Below, one piece after another: positions 36,236 through 49,594 of a stretch of 64,000 nucleotides of DNA. A program made the position numbers and the translations under genes. Below the pieces are notes generated by a model, which did no database searches, was not told where the DNA came from, and was given only the letters and a program-made list of their open reading frames with translations. Origin of the DNA: Halomonas dongshanensis (GTDB lineage Bacteria; Pseudomonadota; Gammaproteobacteria; Pseudomonadales; Halomonadaceae); assembly GCF_024790395.1 (NCBI RefSeq), contig NZ_JAJISC010000001.1, positions 1 to 64,000 on the forward strand, written 5' to 3'. Position 1 is the stretch's first letter, and every line of letters starts with the position of its first letter.

Positions 36236-37184
36236 TCAGCCACTCCAGGTAGGCCTTCACCCCCTGCGCCACGGTCTTGAACTCGACGTCGCAGCCCGCT
36301 TCGCGCAGCTTGGCGATATCGGCGCGGGTGTAGCTCTGGTAGCGCCCTTTGAGCTCCTCGGGAAAGTCGACGTAGTCGATCTCGCCTTTGCCGTAGAAGT
36401 CGATCACTGCCTCGCCAATGGCCTTGAACGGCTCGGCGCGGCCGGTACCCAGGTTGAAGATGCCCCGCGCCTCAGGATGGTCGAGAAACCACAGATTGAC
36501 GTCGACGACGTCGCCTACATAAACGAAGTCGCGGCTCTGCATGCCCGCCTCATAGCCGTCATGGGCGCCGAAGAGCTTGAGGTTAAGGCCTTCTCTCACC
36601 TGACAGTGGTTATGGTAAGCCACGCTGGCCATCTTGCCCTTGTGCTGCTCGCGCGGGCCATAGACGTTGAAGTAGCGAAAACCGACGACCTGGGTGGTCA
36701 ACTCGTCCCAGCGCGAGCGAACGTGCTGGTCGAACAAGAGCTTCGAGTAGCCGTAGACGTTGAGCGGTTTCTCGTGCTCGGGGGACTCCTGAAATACCTC
36801 ACTGCCGCCGTAGGTAGCCGCCGAGGAGGCGTAGAGCAAGGGAATGCCCTCTTGCTCGCAGTAATCGAGTAGCACCTTCGAGTACTCGAAGTTGTTCTCC
36901 ATCATGAAGCGGCCGTCCCACTCGGTGGTATCCGAGCAGGCCCCTTCGTGGAAAATCGCCTCGATCTTGGGCAGGCGCGCAGGTTCACCGTCCAGGGCAG
37001 CCTGCACCCGGCTCAGAAAGTCGTCCTTGTCGAGGTAGTCGGCCAGGGTGCAGTCGGCCAGATTGACGAATTTGGTGCCGTCGCTCAGGTCATCGACCAC
37101 CATGACGTCGTTGCGCCCACGCGCGTTGAGCGCCTTGACCAGGTTGGCTCCGATGAAGCCGGCACCGCCGGTTACTACGATCAT
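36228..37184 (-). CDS. hldD: ADP-L-glycero-D-manno-heptose 6-epimerase
   Basis: Extended SDR converting ADP-D,D-heptose to ADP-L,D-heptose, the donor for heptosyltransferases. The 318-residue product has [22 protein letters not shown] at the N-terminus, [23 protein letters not shown] and the Tyr-Lys pair [15 protein letters not shown], all typical of HldD. GAGGAG precedes the ATG. It leads the operon with waaF and is divergent from glyQ; together with hldE and gmhB it completes the heptose pathway apart from gmhA, which is not in the window. Confidence 0.96.
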   Translation of the reverse strand: MIVVTGGAGFIGANLVKALNARGRNDVMVVDDLSDGTKFVNLADCTLADYLDKDDFLSRVQAALDGEPARLPKIEAIFHEGACSDTTEWDGRFMMENNFEYSKVLLDYCEQEGIPLLYASSAATYGGSEVFQESPEHEKPLNVYGYSKLLFDQHVRSRWDELTTQVVGFRYFNVYGPREQHKGKMASVAYHNHCQVREGLNLKLFGAHDGYEAGMQSRDFVYVGDVVDVNLWFLDHPEARGIFNLGTGRAEPFKAIGEAVIDFYGKGEIDYVDFPEELKGRYQSYTRADIAKLREAGCDVEFKTVAQGVKAYLEWLNG

Positions 37185-37294
37185 GCTGTTCTCCTCGCCT
37201 TTACGGCTGGTGTTGGCGTTCGCGCCTATAACCCATCTGCCTGGGATTGTATACTTGACGCCTCATGAATTCATGGTCAACGGTGCTTTCCGCG

Positions 37295-38254
37295 ATGAGT
37301 GACTCGACAAACCCGTCGACACCCGATGTGTCGACCTTTCAAGGCTTGATCCTTGCCCTGCAGCAGTACTGGGCGGAGCAGGGCTGCGTTGTACTCCAGC
37401 CGCTGGACATGGAGGTCGGCGCAGGGACCTTTCATCCCGCTACGTTTTTGCGCTCGATCGGCCCGGAAACCTGGAACGCCGCCTATGTACAACCATCACG
37501 GCGCCCGACCGATGGCCGCTACGGCGAGAACCCCAACCGCCTGCAGCACTACTACCAGTTTCAGGTAGTGATGAAGCCCTCCCCGAGCCATTTCCAGGAG
37601 CTGTATCTGGGCTCGCTCAAGCGCTTGGGCCTCGACCCGCTGGTGCACGACATCCGCTTCGTCGAAGACAACTGGGAATCGCCCACGCTCGGCGCCTGGG
37701 GGCTGGGGTGGGAAATCTGGCTCAACGGCATGGAGGTGACCCAGTTCACCTACTTCCAGCAGGCTGGCGGCATCGAGTGCTACCCGGTGACCGGCGAGCT
37801 GACCTACGGGCTCGAGCGTATCGCCATGTACCTGCAAAACGTCGATAGCGTCTACGACCTGGTATGGGCCGTAGCCCCCGATGGCAGCAAAGTGAGTTAC
37901 GGCGACGTCTACCTGCAAAACGAACGCGAGCAGTCCGCCTACAACTTCGAGCACGCCGATGTCGAGCAGCTCTTCAAGGCTTTCGACCATCAGGAGCAGG
38001 AGTGCGCCAAGCTGCTTGCCGCTGAGCTTCCGCTGCCCGCCTACGAGCAGGTGCTCAAGGCGTCGCACACCTTCAACCTGCTCGATGCGCGCCACGCCAT
38101 CTCGGTGACCGAGCGTCAGCGCTTCATCCTGCGCGTGCGCACCCTGGCCCGCGACGTGGCCCACGCCTACTACGCCTCGCGCAAGGCTGCCGGTTTCCCC
38201 CTGGCCCCCGAAGCGCTACGCCGTGAACTCTTAGCCGATCAGGGAGATGCATGA
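37295..38254 (+). CDS. glyQ: glycine--tRNA ligase alpha subunit
   Basis: Catalytic-side subunit of the bacterial alpha2beta2 glycyl-tRNA synthetase. About 319 residues with [52 protein letters not shown] and [18 protein letters not shown]. The ATG at 37295 (MSDSTNPST) is chosen from the conserved length; an in-frame ATG at 37265 would add ten residues but lies very close to a TATACT-like -10 at 37250-37255. It overlaps glyS by 4 bp (ATGA). Confidence 0.95.
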   Translation: MSDSTNPSTPDVSTFQGLILALQQYWAEQGCVVLQPLDMEVGAGTFHPATFLRSIGPETWNAAYVQPSRRPTDGRYGENPNRLQHYYQFQVVMKPSPSHFQELYLGSLKRLGLDPLVHDIRFVEDNWESPTLGAWGLGWEIWLNGMEVTQFTYFQQAGGIECYPVTGELTYGLERIAMYLQNVDSVYDLVWAVAPDGSKVSYGDVYLQNEREQSAYNFEHADVEQLFKAFDHQEQECAKLLAAELPLPAYEQVLKASHTFNLLDARHAISVTERQRFILRVRTLARDVAHAYYASRKAAGFPLAPEALRRELLADQGDA

Positions 38255-40317
38255 TGGCCGTTGATACACTGCTGCTCGAACTGGGCGCCGAAGAGCTACC
38301 GCCCAAGGCGCTGGATAGCCTCGCCGATGCCTTCGCCGACGGTATCGAGAAAGGCCTGCGCGAGGCCGAGGTGCCCTTTGCCAGCGTCATCGCCTTCGCC
38401 ACGCCACGCCGCTTGGCGGTACGCGTCACCGAACTCGCCGATAAGCAGCCTGACCGCGACCTCGAGCGCCGTGGTCCAGCCTTGGCAGCCGCCTTCAAGG
38501 ATGGCGTAGCCACCAAAGCCGCCGAAGGCTTCGCCCGCTCCTGCGGCGTGACGGTGGATGAGCTGATTCATCTTGAAACCGACAAAGGCACTTGGCTTGG
38601 CTACCGCGAGCAGCAGCCCGGTGAAAGCGTTCAGGCACTGCTACCTGCGATAGTGAGTAAAACGCTTGCCAACCTGCCGGTACCCAAGAACATGCGCTGG
38701 GGCGCCTCACGCGTAGAGTTTTCGCGCCCGGTGCACTGGCTGGTCGCGCTCTATGGCAGCAATGTGGTCGCCATGCAGGCCCTGGGGCTCGAAGCGAGCC
38801 GTACTACCTTCGGCCACCGCTTCCATGCTCCTGAAGCGCTACAGCTCGACCATGCCGATAGTTACGTCGATGCGTTGGAGAACGCCTACGTCATCGTCGA
38901 CCGCGAACGTCGTCGCGCGCGCATTCGCGAGCAGGTGCTCGCCGAAGCCGAGCTCGTCGACGCCGAAGCGGTCATCGATGAAGCGCTTTTGACCGAGGTT
39001 AACGGTCTGGTCGAGTGGCCCGTGGCGCTAACCGGCAGCTTCGACGAACGCTTCTTGGAGGTGCCTGCGGAGTGTTTGATCTCCTCCATGAAGGCCAACC
39101 AAAAGTACTTCCACCTGCTCGACGGCAAGGGCAAGCTCAAGCCGCTGTTCGTTACCGTCGCCAACATCGATAGCCTCGAGCCGCAGCAGGTCATCGAGGG
39201 CAACGAGAAGGTCATCCGCCCACGCTTGGCGGACGCAGCCTTCTTTTACGACACCGATCGTAAGCAGCCTCTTGCCGCACGTATTCCTCAGCTCGAAAGC
39301 GTGGTGTTTCAACAGCAGCTCGGCACCTTGTCGGATAAAGCCCGCCGCAGCACGGTGATCGCTACGCATATCGCTCAGCATATTGGCGGCGATGCGGCTC
39401 ACGCCCAACGCGCTGTGGCGCTTGCCAAGTGCGACCTTGTCAGCGAGATGGTGCTCGAATTTCCCGAGCTGCAGGGCATCATGGGTCGCTACTACGCTAT
39501 CCAAGACGGCGAGCCCGCCGACGTCGCCCAGGCGCTCGAAGAGCAGTATCTGCCGCGCTTTGCCACGGACGAGACACCGCAAACGCCGACCGGCCAAGCG
39601 CTCGCTCTGGCTGACCGCCTCGATACTCTGGTGGGTATTTTCGGTATCGGCCAGCGCCCCACGGGCGCCAAGGATCCCTTCGCCCTGCGCCGTGCCGCCA
39701 TCGGCGTACTCAATATCCTGATTAAAGGCGAGCTGGCGCTTGATCTGCGGGAGCTACTCAGCGTGGCCGCCGAACAGCACCGCGATTTGCCCAAAGCCGA
39801 TGGTTTGGTCGACGACGTGCTCACCTACATGCTCGACCGCTTCCGCGCTTGGGGCCAGGACGAGGGCATCAGTGCCGAGATGTATCTTGCCGTGCGTGCC
39901 CGCCCCGTCACTGCCCCGCTCGACTTCGCGCGCCGTCTACGCGCGGTGAAGGCCTTTGCCCAGCGTGACGAAGCCAGCGCCCTAGCGGCCGCCAATAAGC
40001 GGGTATCCAACCTGCTCGACAAGCAAGCTCACGACGGCTCTACCCAGGTCGATACTAGCCTTCTGGTCGAACCGGCTGAAAAGGCCCTCTTCGATGCCGT
40101 TAGTGCCCGTCGCGAGCAGGTGACGCCGCTGTTTGCCGCTGGCGATTACCAACGTGCACTGGATGTGCTTGCCGAGCTACGTAGCCCCGTCGATGACTTC
40201 TTTGATGATGTTATGGTCATGGCCGAAGACGATGCCACGCGCAATAACCGCTTGGCGCTATTGGCAAGCCTGCGCGCACTCTTTCTCGAAGTGGCAGACA
40301 TCTCGTTGCTGCCCTGA
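38251..40317 (+). CDS. glyS: glycine--tRNA ligase beta subunit
   Basis: 688-residue tRNA-binding subunit of glycyl-tRNA synthetase. Motifs: [20 protein letters not shown] at the N-terminus, [22 protein letters not shown] (about residues 140-161), [50 protein letters not shown] (family block about 455-484) and a C-terminal DALR-type anticodon-binding region ending [26 protein letters not shown] lies 6-10 nt before ATGATG; either ATG could be used. A strong terminator follows. Confidence 0.96.
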   Translation: MMAVDTLLLELGAEELPPKALDSLADAFADGIEKGLREAEVPFASVIAFATPRRLAVRVTELADKQPDRDLERRGPALAAAFKDGVATKAAEGFARSCGVTVDELIHLETDKGTWLGYREQQPGESVQALLPAIVSKTLANLPVPKNMRWGASRVEFSRPVHWLVALYGSNVVAMQALGLEASRTTFGHRFHAPEALQLDHADSYVDALENAYVIVDRERRRARIREQVLAEAELVDAEAVIDEALLTEVNGLVEWPVALTGSFDERFLEVPAECLISSMKANQKYFHLLDGKGKLKPLFVTVANIDSLEPQQVIEGNEKVIRPRLADAAFFYDTDRKQPLAARIPQLESVVFQQQLGTLSDKARRSTVIATHIAQHIGGDAAHAQRAVALAKCDLVSEMVLEFPELQGIMGRYYAIQDGEPADVAQALEEQYLPRFATDETPQTPTGQALALADRLDTLVGIFGIGQRPTGAKDPFALRRAAIGVLNILIKGELALDLRELLSVAAEQHRDLPKADGLVDDVLTYMLDRFRAWGQDEGISAEMYLAVRARPVTAPLDFARRLRAVKAFAQRDEASALAAANKRVSNLLDKQAHDGSTQVDTSLLVEPAEKALFDAVSARREQVTPLFAAGDYQRALDVLAELRSPVDDFFDDVMVMAEDDATRNNRLALLASLRALFLEVADISLLP

Positions 40318-40369
40318 TCGGGCATAGGACTGGCTCACACATTCTTTGTGGCAGTGAGCCTTTCCTCAG

Positions 40370-40402
40370 AGCCGGTGGCCTTAGGTCACCGGCTTTTTGT
40401 TT
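40370..40402 (+). terminator. glyS intrinsic terminator
   Basis: 11-bp stem AGCCGGTGGCC / GGTCACCGGCT (one G-U pair) with a 3-nt loop and a TTTTTGTTT tail. A second, weaker stem (GGCTCAC / GTGAGCC, 40332-40359) lies just before it. Confidence 0.88.
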
Positions 40403-40413
40403 CACGTGAAACA
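40398..40413. promoter_or_regulatory. parS centromere site 1
   Basis: Perfect ParB-binding palindrome TGTTTCACGTGAAACA, overlapping the T tail of the glyS terminator. Confidence 0.95.
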
Positions 40414-40601
40414 TTGGCGCCGAAGTACTAAACTTTACACAGATGAAACAAAGCTAAGCATTAAGTTAAGCATAAACTCCGTGTATCAAATCCATCTATA
40501 AACCTATGCAACAAACCCAGGCGTTGCCGTGTCACACGCTCGCCGGGACGCTTTGGCGTGGGCAAACGCACTCTTGGGCAGTACGCTGCCAAGGATCTTC
40601 C

Positions 40602-41390
40602 ATGTACGATCTCTTCTTACTCGACACCTACTCCAAGCAGCAGGACACCATGGCGCCGCACGTCGTCGAAGGACGTAAGGTGTGGCTCAAGCGCGCCGCC
40701 AAGCGCAACTCGCGCCTCTCCTATCTGCCGCTAAGCGTGCTGGCAAAATGGCTAAAAGTGGACGCCTTCAAACCGGTCCCCAACCTGGGTGGGGAGAAGA
40801 GCATCCTTACTGAAGCCAGTCGCATCCAAACACTGGCGCAGGCGGGTATCGCCGTACCCACCATTCTGGCGCAGCAGCCTCAGGCGCTGCTGCTTGCCGA
40901 TGCCGGGGATAACGGGCAGCCTGCCGTCACTTTTTTAGAGAAGCTGGAACGCTCCCAAACGCCCGACGAAGTGGATGCCACCCTTGCCCAAGGCATTACC
41001 GCCCTCAACCGGGTTCATGCTCAGGGCTGCTATCTGAGCGAAGCCTTTGCGCGCAATATCCTTATGGCCGGTGAGCAGACCGTATTCATCGATTTCGAAA
41101 CCGACCCAGGTACCGTACTAAGCCCGGTGGACTGTATGGTACGCGACTGGTACTGCCTCATTTTTTCGCTCTACGGCAAGTTCCATAAGCGTCCGCTCCA
41201 AGGCGAGCGCCTCGCTCCCGCGCTGCTCACCGGGTTACAGCAGGCGTCTCAACCGGTACGCGAGCGCTTTCGTGATACCCTTCCCCACCTCTTACGCTTG
41301 AAGCGCATCCCCTTTCGTCGTTTTGGCAGCGATGGGCGCAAAATTGCTTATACCCTTCAGGCGCTGGTCATACTTCAACACGGACTCTGA
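40602..41390 (+). CDS. protein-kinase-fold protein with altered catalytic loop
   Basis: 262-residue member of the BUD32/WaaP-like kinase group. Visible: VWLKRAAKRNSRLSYLPLSVL, EASRIQTLAQAGIAVPTIL (N-lobe), LERSQTPDEV, and the loop LSEAFARNILM, then VFIDFETDPG for metal binding. Compared with KdkA (HVDLNARNIL) the His and catalytic Asp positions are Leu and Glu, so it may be a divergent kinase or a pseudokinase. The ATG at 40602 has AAGGA 6 nt upstream; the open frame begins at 40506 but lacks conserved residues there. It precedes gmhB by 9 bp, suggesting an envelope-sugar role. Function unknown. Confidence 0.75.
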   Translation: MYDLFLLDTYSKQQDTMAPHVVEGRKVWLKRAAKRNSRLSYLPLSVLAKWLKVDAFKPVPNLGGEKSILTEASRIQTLAQAGIAVPTILAQQPQALLLADAGDNGQPAVTFLEKLERSQTPDEVDATLAQGITALNRVHAQGCYLSEAFARNILMAGEQTVFIDFETDPGTVLSPVDCMVRDWYCLIFSLYGKFHKRPLQGERLAPALLTGLQQASQPVRERFRDTLPHLLRLKRIPFRRFGSDGRKIAYTLQALVILQHGL

Positions 41391-41399
41391 CACACGGCC

Positions 41400-41981
41400 A
41401 TGTCTTCCTCGACACCCACGCTTCCCCTTTCACCCAAGCGCTTGGTGATCCTCGATCGCGATGGCGTGATCAACCAAGACTCCGACGCCTATATCAAGTC
41501 GCTCGACGAATGGATCCCCTACCCCAGCGCAATCGATGCCATCGCTCGCCTGTGCCAAGCGGGCTATACCGTCGCCGTTGCCACCAACCAGTCGGGCATT
41601 GCGCGTGGCTACTTCGATGAAGCCGTGTTGGCTCAAATGCACGACCGCCTGCAGACACTGGTTGCGGCGCAAGGCGGCCAGATCAGCCACATTGCTTACT
41701 GCCCTCATGGCCCGAATGACGCCTGCAATTGCCGTAAACCTTTGCCGGGATTACTGATCCAGGTTCAACACGCCCTCGGGTTTGAGGCCCTGTCAGGCAG
41801 CTGGATGATTGGTGACAGCCTGCGTGACTTGCAGGCTGGCCAAGCGGTAGCGTGCCGTACGGCGTTGGTGAGAACCGGTAAGGGAGCTGCCACCGAGGCC
41901 AAAGGATACGGCCTCGATGATACGCTGATCTTCGATGACCTCGCCGCTTTTACTACGTGGCTTATTGAGCCCGTTGAATAA
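41400..41981 (+). CDS. gmhB: D-glycero-beta-D-manno-heptose 1,7-bisphosphate 7-phosphatase
   Basis: HAD-family phosphatase acting between the two HldE reactions. The 193-residue product has the nucleophile motif LVILDRDGVINQDS (about 15-28), VATNQSGIARGYF, the zinc-binding loop CPHGPNDACNCRKP and GDSLRDLQAG. It follows the kinase-fold gene by 9 bp, and a bidirectional terminator follows. Histidinol-phosphatase-like relatives exist, but the Cys/His loop and the LPS context favour GmhB. Confidence 0.94.
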   Translation: MSSSTPTLPLSPKRLVILDRDGVINQDSDAYIKSLDEWIPYPSAIDAIARLCQAGYTVAVATNQSGIARGYFDEAVLAQMHDRLQTLVAAQGGQISHIAYCPHGPNDACNCRKPLPGLLIQVQHALGFEALSGSWMIGDSLRDLQAGQAVACRTALVRTGKGAATEAKGYGLDDTLIFDDLAAFTTWLIEPVE

Positions 41982-42025
41982 AACAGATCGGACTCTTGTA
42001 AGCCGGTTATTGATCTTTTCACAAG

Positions 42026-42061
42026 AAAAAGCGCCGTAGACCTGAGTCTGCGGCGCTTTTT
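42026..42061. terminator. bidirectional terminator between gmhB and gyrB
   Basis: Stem AAAAAGCGCCGTAGAC / GTCTGCGGCGCTTTTT (one G-U pair) with a 4-nt loop, T runs on both strands. It can stop both the gmhB transcript and the gyrB transcript. Confidence 0.9.
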
Positions 42062-42072
42062 TCGCTAACTAC

Positions 42073-42088
42073 TGTTTCACGTGAAACA
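42073..42088. promoter_or_regulatory. parS centromere site 2
   Basis: Perfect TGTTTCACGTGAAACA directly after the gyrB stop codon, in the convergent gmhB/gyrB gap. Confidence 0.95.
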
Positions 42089-45651
<3,563 letters not shown>

Positions 45652-45708
45652 CGCGCCTGCCTTTTCACGTTGATCCACCGGTTAAACTGCCCACGACCCC
45701 AAAACGAA

Positions 45709-45740
45709 GACGGCGCTTCTGAAGGCTCAGAAACGCCGTC
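45709..45740 (-). terminator. possible terminator/attenuator between dnaN and recF
   Basis: Minus-strand stem GACGGCG + TTCTGA arms with one mismatch and a 4-nt loop, followed by TTCGTTTT. It lies 26 bp after the dnaN stop. The moderate U tract suggests partial termination, lowering recF and gyrB relative to dnaN. Confidence 0.55.
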
Positions 45741-45765
45741 GCGCCAAGCGCCGAGACTTGCGGAC

Positions 45766-46869
45766 TTAGAGTCGCATCGGCATGACGACATAGAGCGCGT
45801 CACCGCCACCCGGCACCTCGAGCAATGCACTACTGTTGGCGTCCGCCAAAGTGATCTGCACGCGGTCCTGGTTGAGTACCGAGAGCACATCGATGAGATA
45901 ACCGACGTTGAAGCCGATCTCGAGCGACGCGCCACCATACTCGATGCCGACGTTCTCTTCGGCCTCTTCCTGCTCGGGGTTATTGGCCATGACCTTGAGG
46001 TTGTCCGACTCCAAGTAAAGCCGTACGCCACGGTACTTCTCATTGGAGAGGATGGCGGTGCGCGACAGGACTTGGCGAAGCTCGGCACGCTCGGCGATCA
46101 GCACTTTATCGCCGTTACGCGGCACGACGCGCTCATAGTCGGGGAACTTGCCGTCGATCAGCTTAGAGGTGAAGGTGAAGTCGCCGGTATGGGCCCGCAC
46201 GTGGGTAGCGCCCAAGGTCAGGCTGACCGGCTCGTCGCTATCGTCAAGCAGGCGTGAGAGCTCGAGAATACCCTTGCGCGGCACGATCAGCTTCTGACCT
46301 TGGGTCACCGCCACCTCGACCGGACGCGAGCACATCGCCAAGCGGTGGCCGTCGGTCGCCACGGTGCGCAGCAGGTTACTCTGGATTTCCAGCAGCATGC
46401 CGTTCAGGTAATAGCGTACGTCCTGCTGCGCCATGGCGAAGGACGTCGTCTCGATGAGCTGCTTGAGTGTCCCGCGAGGAACGCTAAGCTCTTGACTTCC
46501 ATCACCTTCTTCAATATTAGGAAACTCTGCTGCAGGCAGCGTCGAGAGAGTGAAGCGCGAACGGCCGCTGCGCAGTACGGCCCGCCCCTCTTCGACGGAG
46601 AGCTGAATATCCGACTGCTCGGGCAGCGATTTGCAGATATCCATCAGCTTGCGCGCCGGTACCGTTGCCGCGCCCGGAACCTCGACCACGCTCGCTACGG
46701 TGCGCCCTACCAACTCGACTTCGAGATCGGTGCCGGTCAGCGCGACCTGATCGCCCTCCACCTGGATCAATACGTTGGAGAGAACGGGCAGCGTTTGGCG
46801 ACGCTCGACGACACCGGCCACCAGGGTCAATGGGCGCAGCAGTGCCTCGCGGGAAATGGAAAATTTCAT
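45766..46869 (-). CDS. dnaN: DNA polymerase III beta sliding clamp
   Basis: 367-residue clamp protein of three similar domains that encircles DNA and tethers polymerases. N-terminal MKFSISREALLRPL, LTGTDLEVEL, and the C-terminal ALYVVMPMRL end that closes the peptide-binding pocket are typical. Length matches E. coli (366). It follows dnaA by 73 bp on the same strand. Confidence 0.97.
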   Translation of the reverse strand: MKFSISREALLRPLTLVAGVVERRQTLPVLSNVLIQVEGDQVALTGTDLEVELVGRTVASVVEVPGAATVPARKLMDICKSLPEQSDIQLSVEEGRAVLRSGRSRFTLSTLPAAEFPNIEEGDGSQELSVPRGTLKQLIETTSFAMAQQDVRYYLNGMLLEIQSNLLRTVATDGHRLAMCSRPVEVAVTQGQKLIVPRKGILELSRLLDDSDEPVSLTLGATHVRAHTGDFTFTSKLIDGKFPDYERVVPRNGDKVLIAERAELRQVLSRTAILSNEKYRGVRLYLESDNLKVMANNPEQEEAEENVGIEYGGASLEIGFNVGYLIDVLSVLNQDRVQITLADANSSALLEVPGGGDALYVVMPMRL

Positions 46870-46942
46870 TCAGACTCCGGCTTTCTTGGTCCTGGAAGAT
46901 AGAGAAGAAGGTTAGCGCGAAAAGCGCAGCGGCGACACCGAC

Positions 46943-48394
46943 TTAGCTGGTCAATAGCCGCATCAGGTTCTTATAGTCCTCACGAATGTCCGCGCTCTCT
47001 TCCTGAAGGGCTTTCACTTTGCGACAGGCATGGAGCACCGTCGTGTGATCGCGCCCACCAAAGGCATCGCCAATCTCAGGCAGGCTGTGGTTGGTCAACT
47101 CCTTGGCCAGCGCCATGGCTACCTGGCGCGGCCGCGCCACCGAACGCGAGCGGCGTTTGGAGAGCAGATCCGCCACCTTGATCTTATAGTACTCGGCTAC
47201 CGTGCGCTGAATATTGTCGACGCCCACCTGCTTGTCCTGCAGGGCCAAAAGATCCTTGAGCGACTCACGAATGAAGTCCTGGGTAATTGGCTTGCCCATG
47301 AAGTGCGAATCGGCGATCACCTTCTTGAGCGCGCCTTCGAGCTCGCGCACGTTGGAGCGAATCTTCTGGGCAATGAAGAAGGCTGCATCGTGGGGCAGAT
47401 GCACCTTCGACTGATCGGCTTTCTTCATCAAAATGGCAACGCGGGTTTCGAGCTCGGGTGGCTCGATGGCTACGGTCAGCCCCCAACCAAAGCGCGACTT
47501 GAGCCGCTCCTCGACGCCGCTGATCTCCTTCGGGTAGCGGTCCGAGGTCAAAATCATCTGCTGGCCGCCTTCCAAGAGCGCATTGAAGGTATGGAAGAAC
47601 TCCTCTTGCGAGCGCTCCTTGCCAGCAAAGAACTGGATGTCATCGATGAGTAGCGCATCGACGCTGCGGTAAAAGCGCTTGAAGTCGTTGATGGCATTGA
47701 GCTGCAGCGCCTTGACCATATCGGCAACGAAGCGCTCGGAGTGCAGATAAACCACGCGCGCATTCTCCCGCCGCCCGGCCAGGGCGTTTCCCACGGCGTG
47801 CATAAGGTGGGTCTTACCCAAGCCAACGCCGCCGTAAAGAAACAGCGGGTTATAGGCGCCGCCGGGGTTTTCCGACACCTGTCGCGATGCCGCACGGGCC
47901 AGCTGGTTCGATTTACCTTCGACGAAGGTTTCGAAGGTAAAGCTCGGGTTGAGGCCGCTCGAGTGCTTGAGGCTACCCTCGACCTGAACCTGACGCTCGT
48001 TACCACGACGCGGACTCTCTTCACGTAGGCGGTCGATCTCCTGCTCGTCGGCGATATCACCTCGCGGTGGCGTATGCACGGCAGGGGCATCGTTGGCCGA
48101 TACCGGGGCGCCCAAATCGCGCGGCTGAGGCGGCGGTGTCGCCAGGCGGCGACTGCCTACGGTCAAGCTTACCTTGGGCGGCTTGGCAGGTGATAGCTCA
48201 CGCATCAACTCGCTGATTCGCTTGGCATATTTATCGCTCACCCAGTCGCGTACGAAGCGATTGGGCGCCAATAGACGCAGCTCGTTCGCATCGCCATCCT
48301 CTGCCTGCAAGGGGCGTATCCAGGTATTGAACTGCTGAGAACTCAATTCGTCCTGCAGATAGTCCAGACACTGCTGCCATAGCGCGAGTGACAC
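46943..48394 (-). CDS. dnaA: chromosomal replication initiator protein DnaA
   Basis: AAA+ initiator that binds TTATCCACA boxes and opens oriC. The 483-residue product has domain I ([20 protein letters not shown], about 3-22), a variable domain II (about 85-140), Walker [14 protein letters not shown], Walker [10 protein letters not shown], and the DNA-binding signature [15 protein letters not shown] in domain IV. The start is GTG at 48394, as in E. coli dnaA. Its promoter region coincides with oriC, so self-repression through the DnaA boxes is likely. Confidence 0.97.
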   Translation of the reverse strand: MSLALWQQCLDYLQDELSSQQFNTWIRPLQAEDGDANELRLLAPNRFVRDWVSDKYAKRISELMRELSPAKPPKVSLTVGSRRLATPPPQPRDLGAPVSANDAPAVHTPPRGDIADEQEIDRLREESPRRGNERQVQVEGSLKHSSGLNPSFTFETFVEGKSNQLARAASRQVSENPGGAYNPLFLYGGVGLGKTHLMHAVGNALAGRRENARVVYLHSERFVADMVKALQLNAINDFKRFYRSVDALLIDDIQFFAGKERSQEEFFHTFNALLEGGQQMILTSDRYPKEISGVEERLKSRFGWGLTVAIEPPELETRVAILMKKADQSKVHLPHDAAFFIAQKIRSNVRELEGALKKVIADSHFMGKPITQDFIRESLKDLLALQDKQVGVDNIQRTVAEYYKIKVADLLSKRRSRSVARPRQVAMALAKELTNHSLPEIGDAFGGRDHTTVLHACRKVKALQEESADIREDYKNLMRLLTS

Positions 48395-48439
48395 GTAGCT
48401 TCACCATCGATCGAAAACGGCCGGATAGTGTAACGCCCT

Positions 48440-48740
48440 TGAAGTCGGTTATCCACACGGGTTTGGCCACCAAAATGGCTTGTGGACAAGTTTCTTGATG
48501 GCACCGGTACTTAACGTTAATAGTGCGGTGATAAAAGCGAAAACGCGCAAGTTATCCACACTGATACACAAGGTATCCACAGCTTGACGGCCGTTTATTC
48601 GCCCCTTTTCCACTTGGTTATGCGTTGAGCAACAAATTGAATTAAAAGCATTGCCTTGAGTTATCCACACCCAGATGGCGAGCCAATAACTACATCAATC
48701 TTAAGAAATACATTAGTAATTACTGCCGTCGGTGAGCTGG
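48440..48740. other. oriC: chromosomal replication origin oriC
   Basis: The dnaA-rpmH gap holds perfect DnaA boxes TTATCCACA at 48449-48457, 48552-48560 and 48661-48669, near-perfect GTATCCACA at 48573-48581, TTGTCCACA on the minus strand at 48481-48489 and a weaker TTTTCCACT at 48606-48614. AT-rich stretches (48620-48655 and 48685-48725, with TTAAGAAATACATTAGTAA) are candidates for the unwinding element. The four nearby parS sites support an origin here. Confidence 0.88.
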
Positions 48741-48802
48741 GTAAAAATCGGCGGAAAACCGCATGCCCTCTGCCTTGGCACGCTTTTTTATGCAAGGAAA
48801 AA

Positions 48803-48831
48803 TTGCACCGGCGAAAGGAAGTCTCTACAAT
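48803..48831 (+). promoter_or_regulatory. rpmH promoter
   Basis: Plus strand: -35 TTGCAC (48803-48808), 17-bp spacer, -10 TACAAT (48826-48831), giving a leader of about 90 nt before rpmH. Confidence 0.75.
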
Positions 48832-48927
48832 TTCCGCTCTTGAATTGACACTCCCCGGCCAGTTCCTCACTCGGTCGGGTCTCTGGAATCGACATTCCGT
48901 CCTAAAACCACGTGGGAATAACGAGTT

Positions 48928-49062
48928 ATGAAACGCACTTTTCAACCCAGCGTTCTTAAGCGCAAGCGCACACATGGCTTCCGTGCTCGTATGGCAACCA
49001 AGAACGGCCGCGCCGTACTGGCTCGCCGTCGCGCCAAGGGCCGCAAGCGTCTGAGCGCCTGA
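48928..49062 (+). CDS. rpmH: 50S ribosomal protein L34
   Basis: 44-residue, strongly basic protein starting [20 protein letters not shown] and ending GRKRLSA, the universal L34 sequence. It is first in rpmH-rnpA-yidC and divergent from dnaA across oriC, as in most bacteria. Confidence 0.98.
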   Translation: MKRTFQPSVLKRKRTHGFRARMATKNGRAVLARRRAKGRKRLSA

Positions 49063-49075
49063 TTTCGGATTGCGT

Positions 49076-49444
49076 GTGCCGAATCAAGGTTTTCCCCGGT
49101 GTCTACGTCTGTTGAATGCCGGGGACTATCGCTACGTATTTGAGCAGGCTGATCTCAAGGTGCACGGCAAGGGTATGATGGCGCTCGCGCGCTGGAATAC
49201 GCAGGGGCAACCCCGCCTTGGTCTAGTGGTCAGCAAAAAGAACGTGAAGCTTGCCGTACAGCGCAATCGGTTCAAGCGCCTCGTCAGAGAGTCCGTTCGC
49301 CTTCGTCAAGAGCAGTTGCCCGGTGTCGACATCGTGGTGATGGCACGGCGTGGTGTACATGAGCTCGACAACGAAACGCTACACCGGCAGTTGCATGGCC
49401 TGTGGAAACGGCTCATTCGTGAAGCTAGTGCCGCGACCACCTGA
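49076..49444 (+). CDS. rnpA: ribonuclease P protein component
   Basis: Protein subunit of RNase P, which matures tRNA 5' ends together with the rnpB RNA. About 122 residues with FPRCLRLLNAGDYRYVFEQ, the RNR motif region AVQRNRFKRLVRESVRLRQ (about 60-78) and DIVVMARRGV. There is no ATG: a GTG at 49076 or a TTG at 49070 must serve as start; GTG is preferred because GGA lies 6-8 nt before. It begins 13 bp after the rpmH stop. Confidence 0.94.
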   Translation: MPNQGFPRCLRLLNAGDYRYVFEQADLKVHGKGMMALARWNTQGQPRLGLVVSKKNVKLAVQRNRFKRLVRESVRLRQEQLPGVDIVVMARRGVHELDNETLHRQLHGLWKRLIREASAATT

Positions 49445-49594
49445 TGTTCAACGTTCTCGCTCAATGGCGTATCACGCCTTGACGACATACCTACCGCTCG
49501 ACCTCGGCCTGCCGCTTGGCAGGCTTTCGTGTGTCTTGGGTCGAGCAAATCATCGCGTCATCTGCATGTTCATCACCCAGCGGGCAGAACCCTT

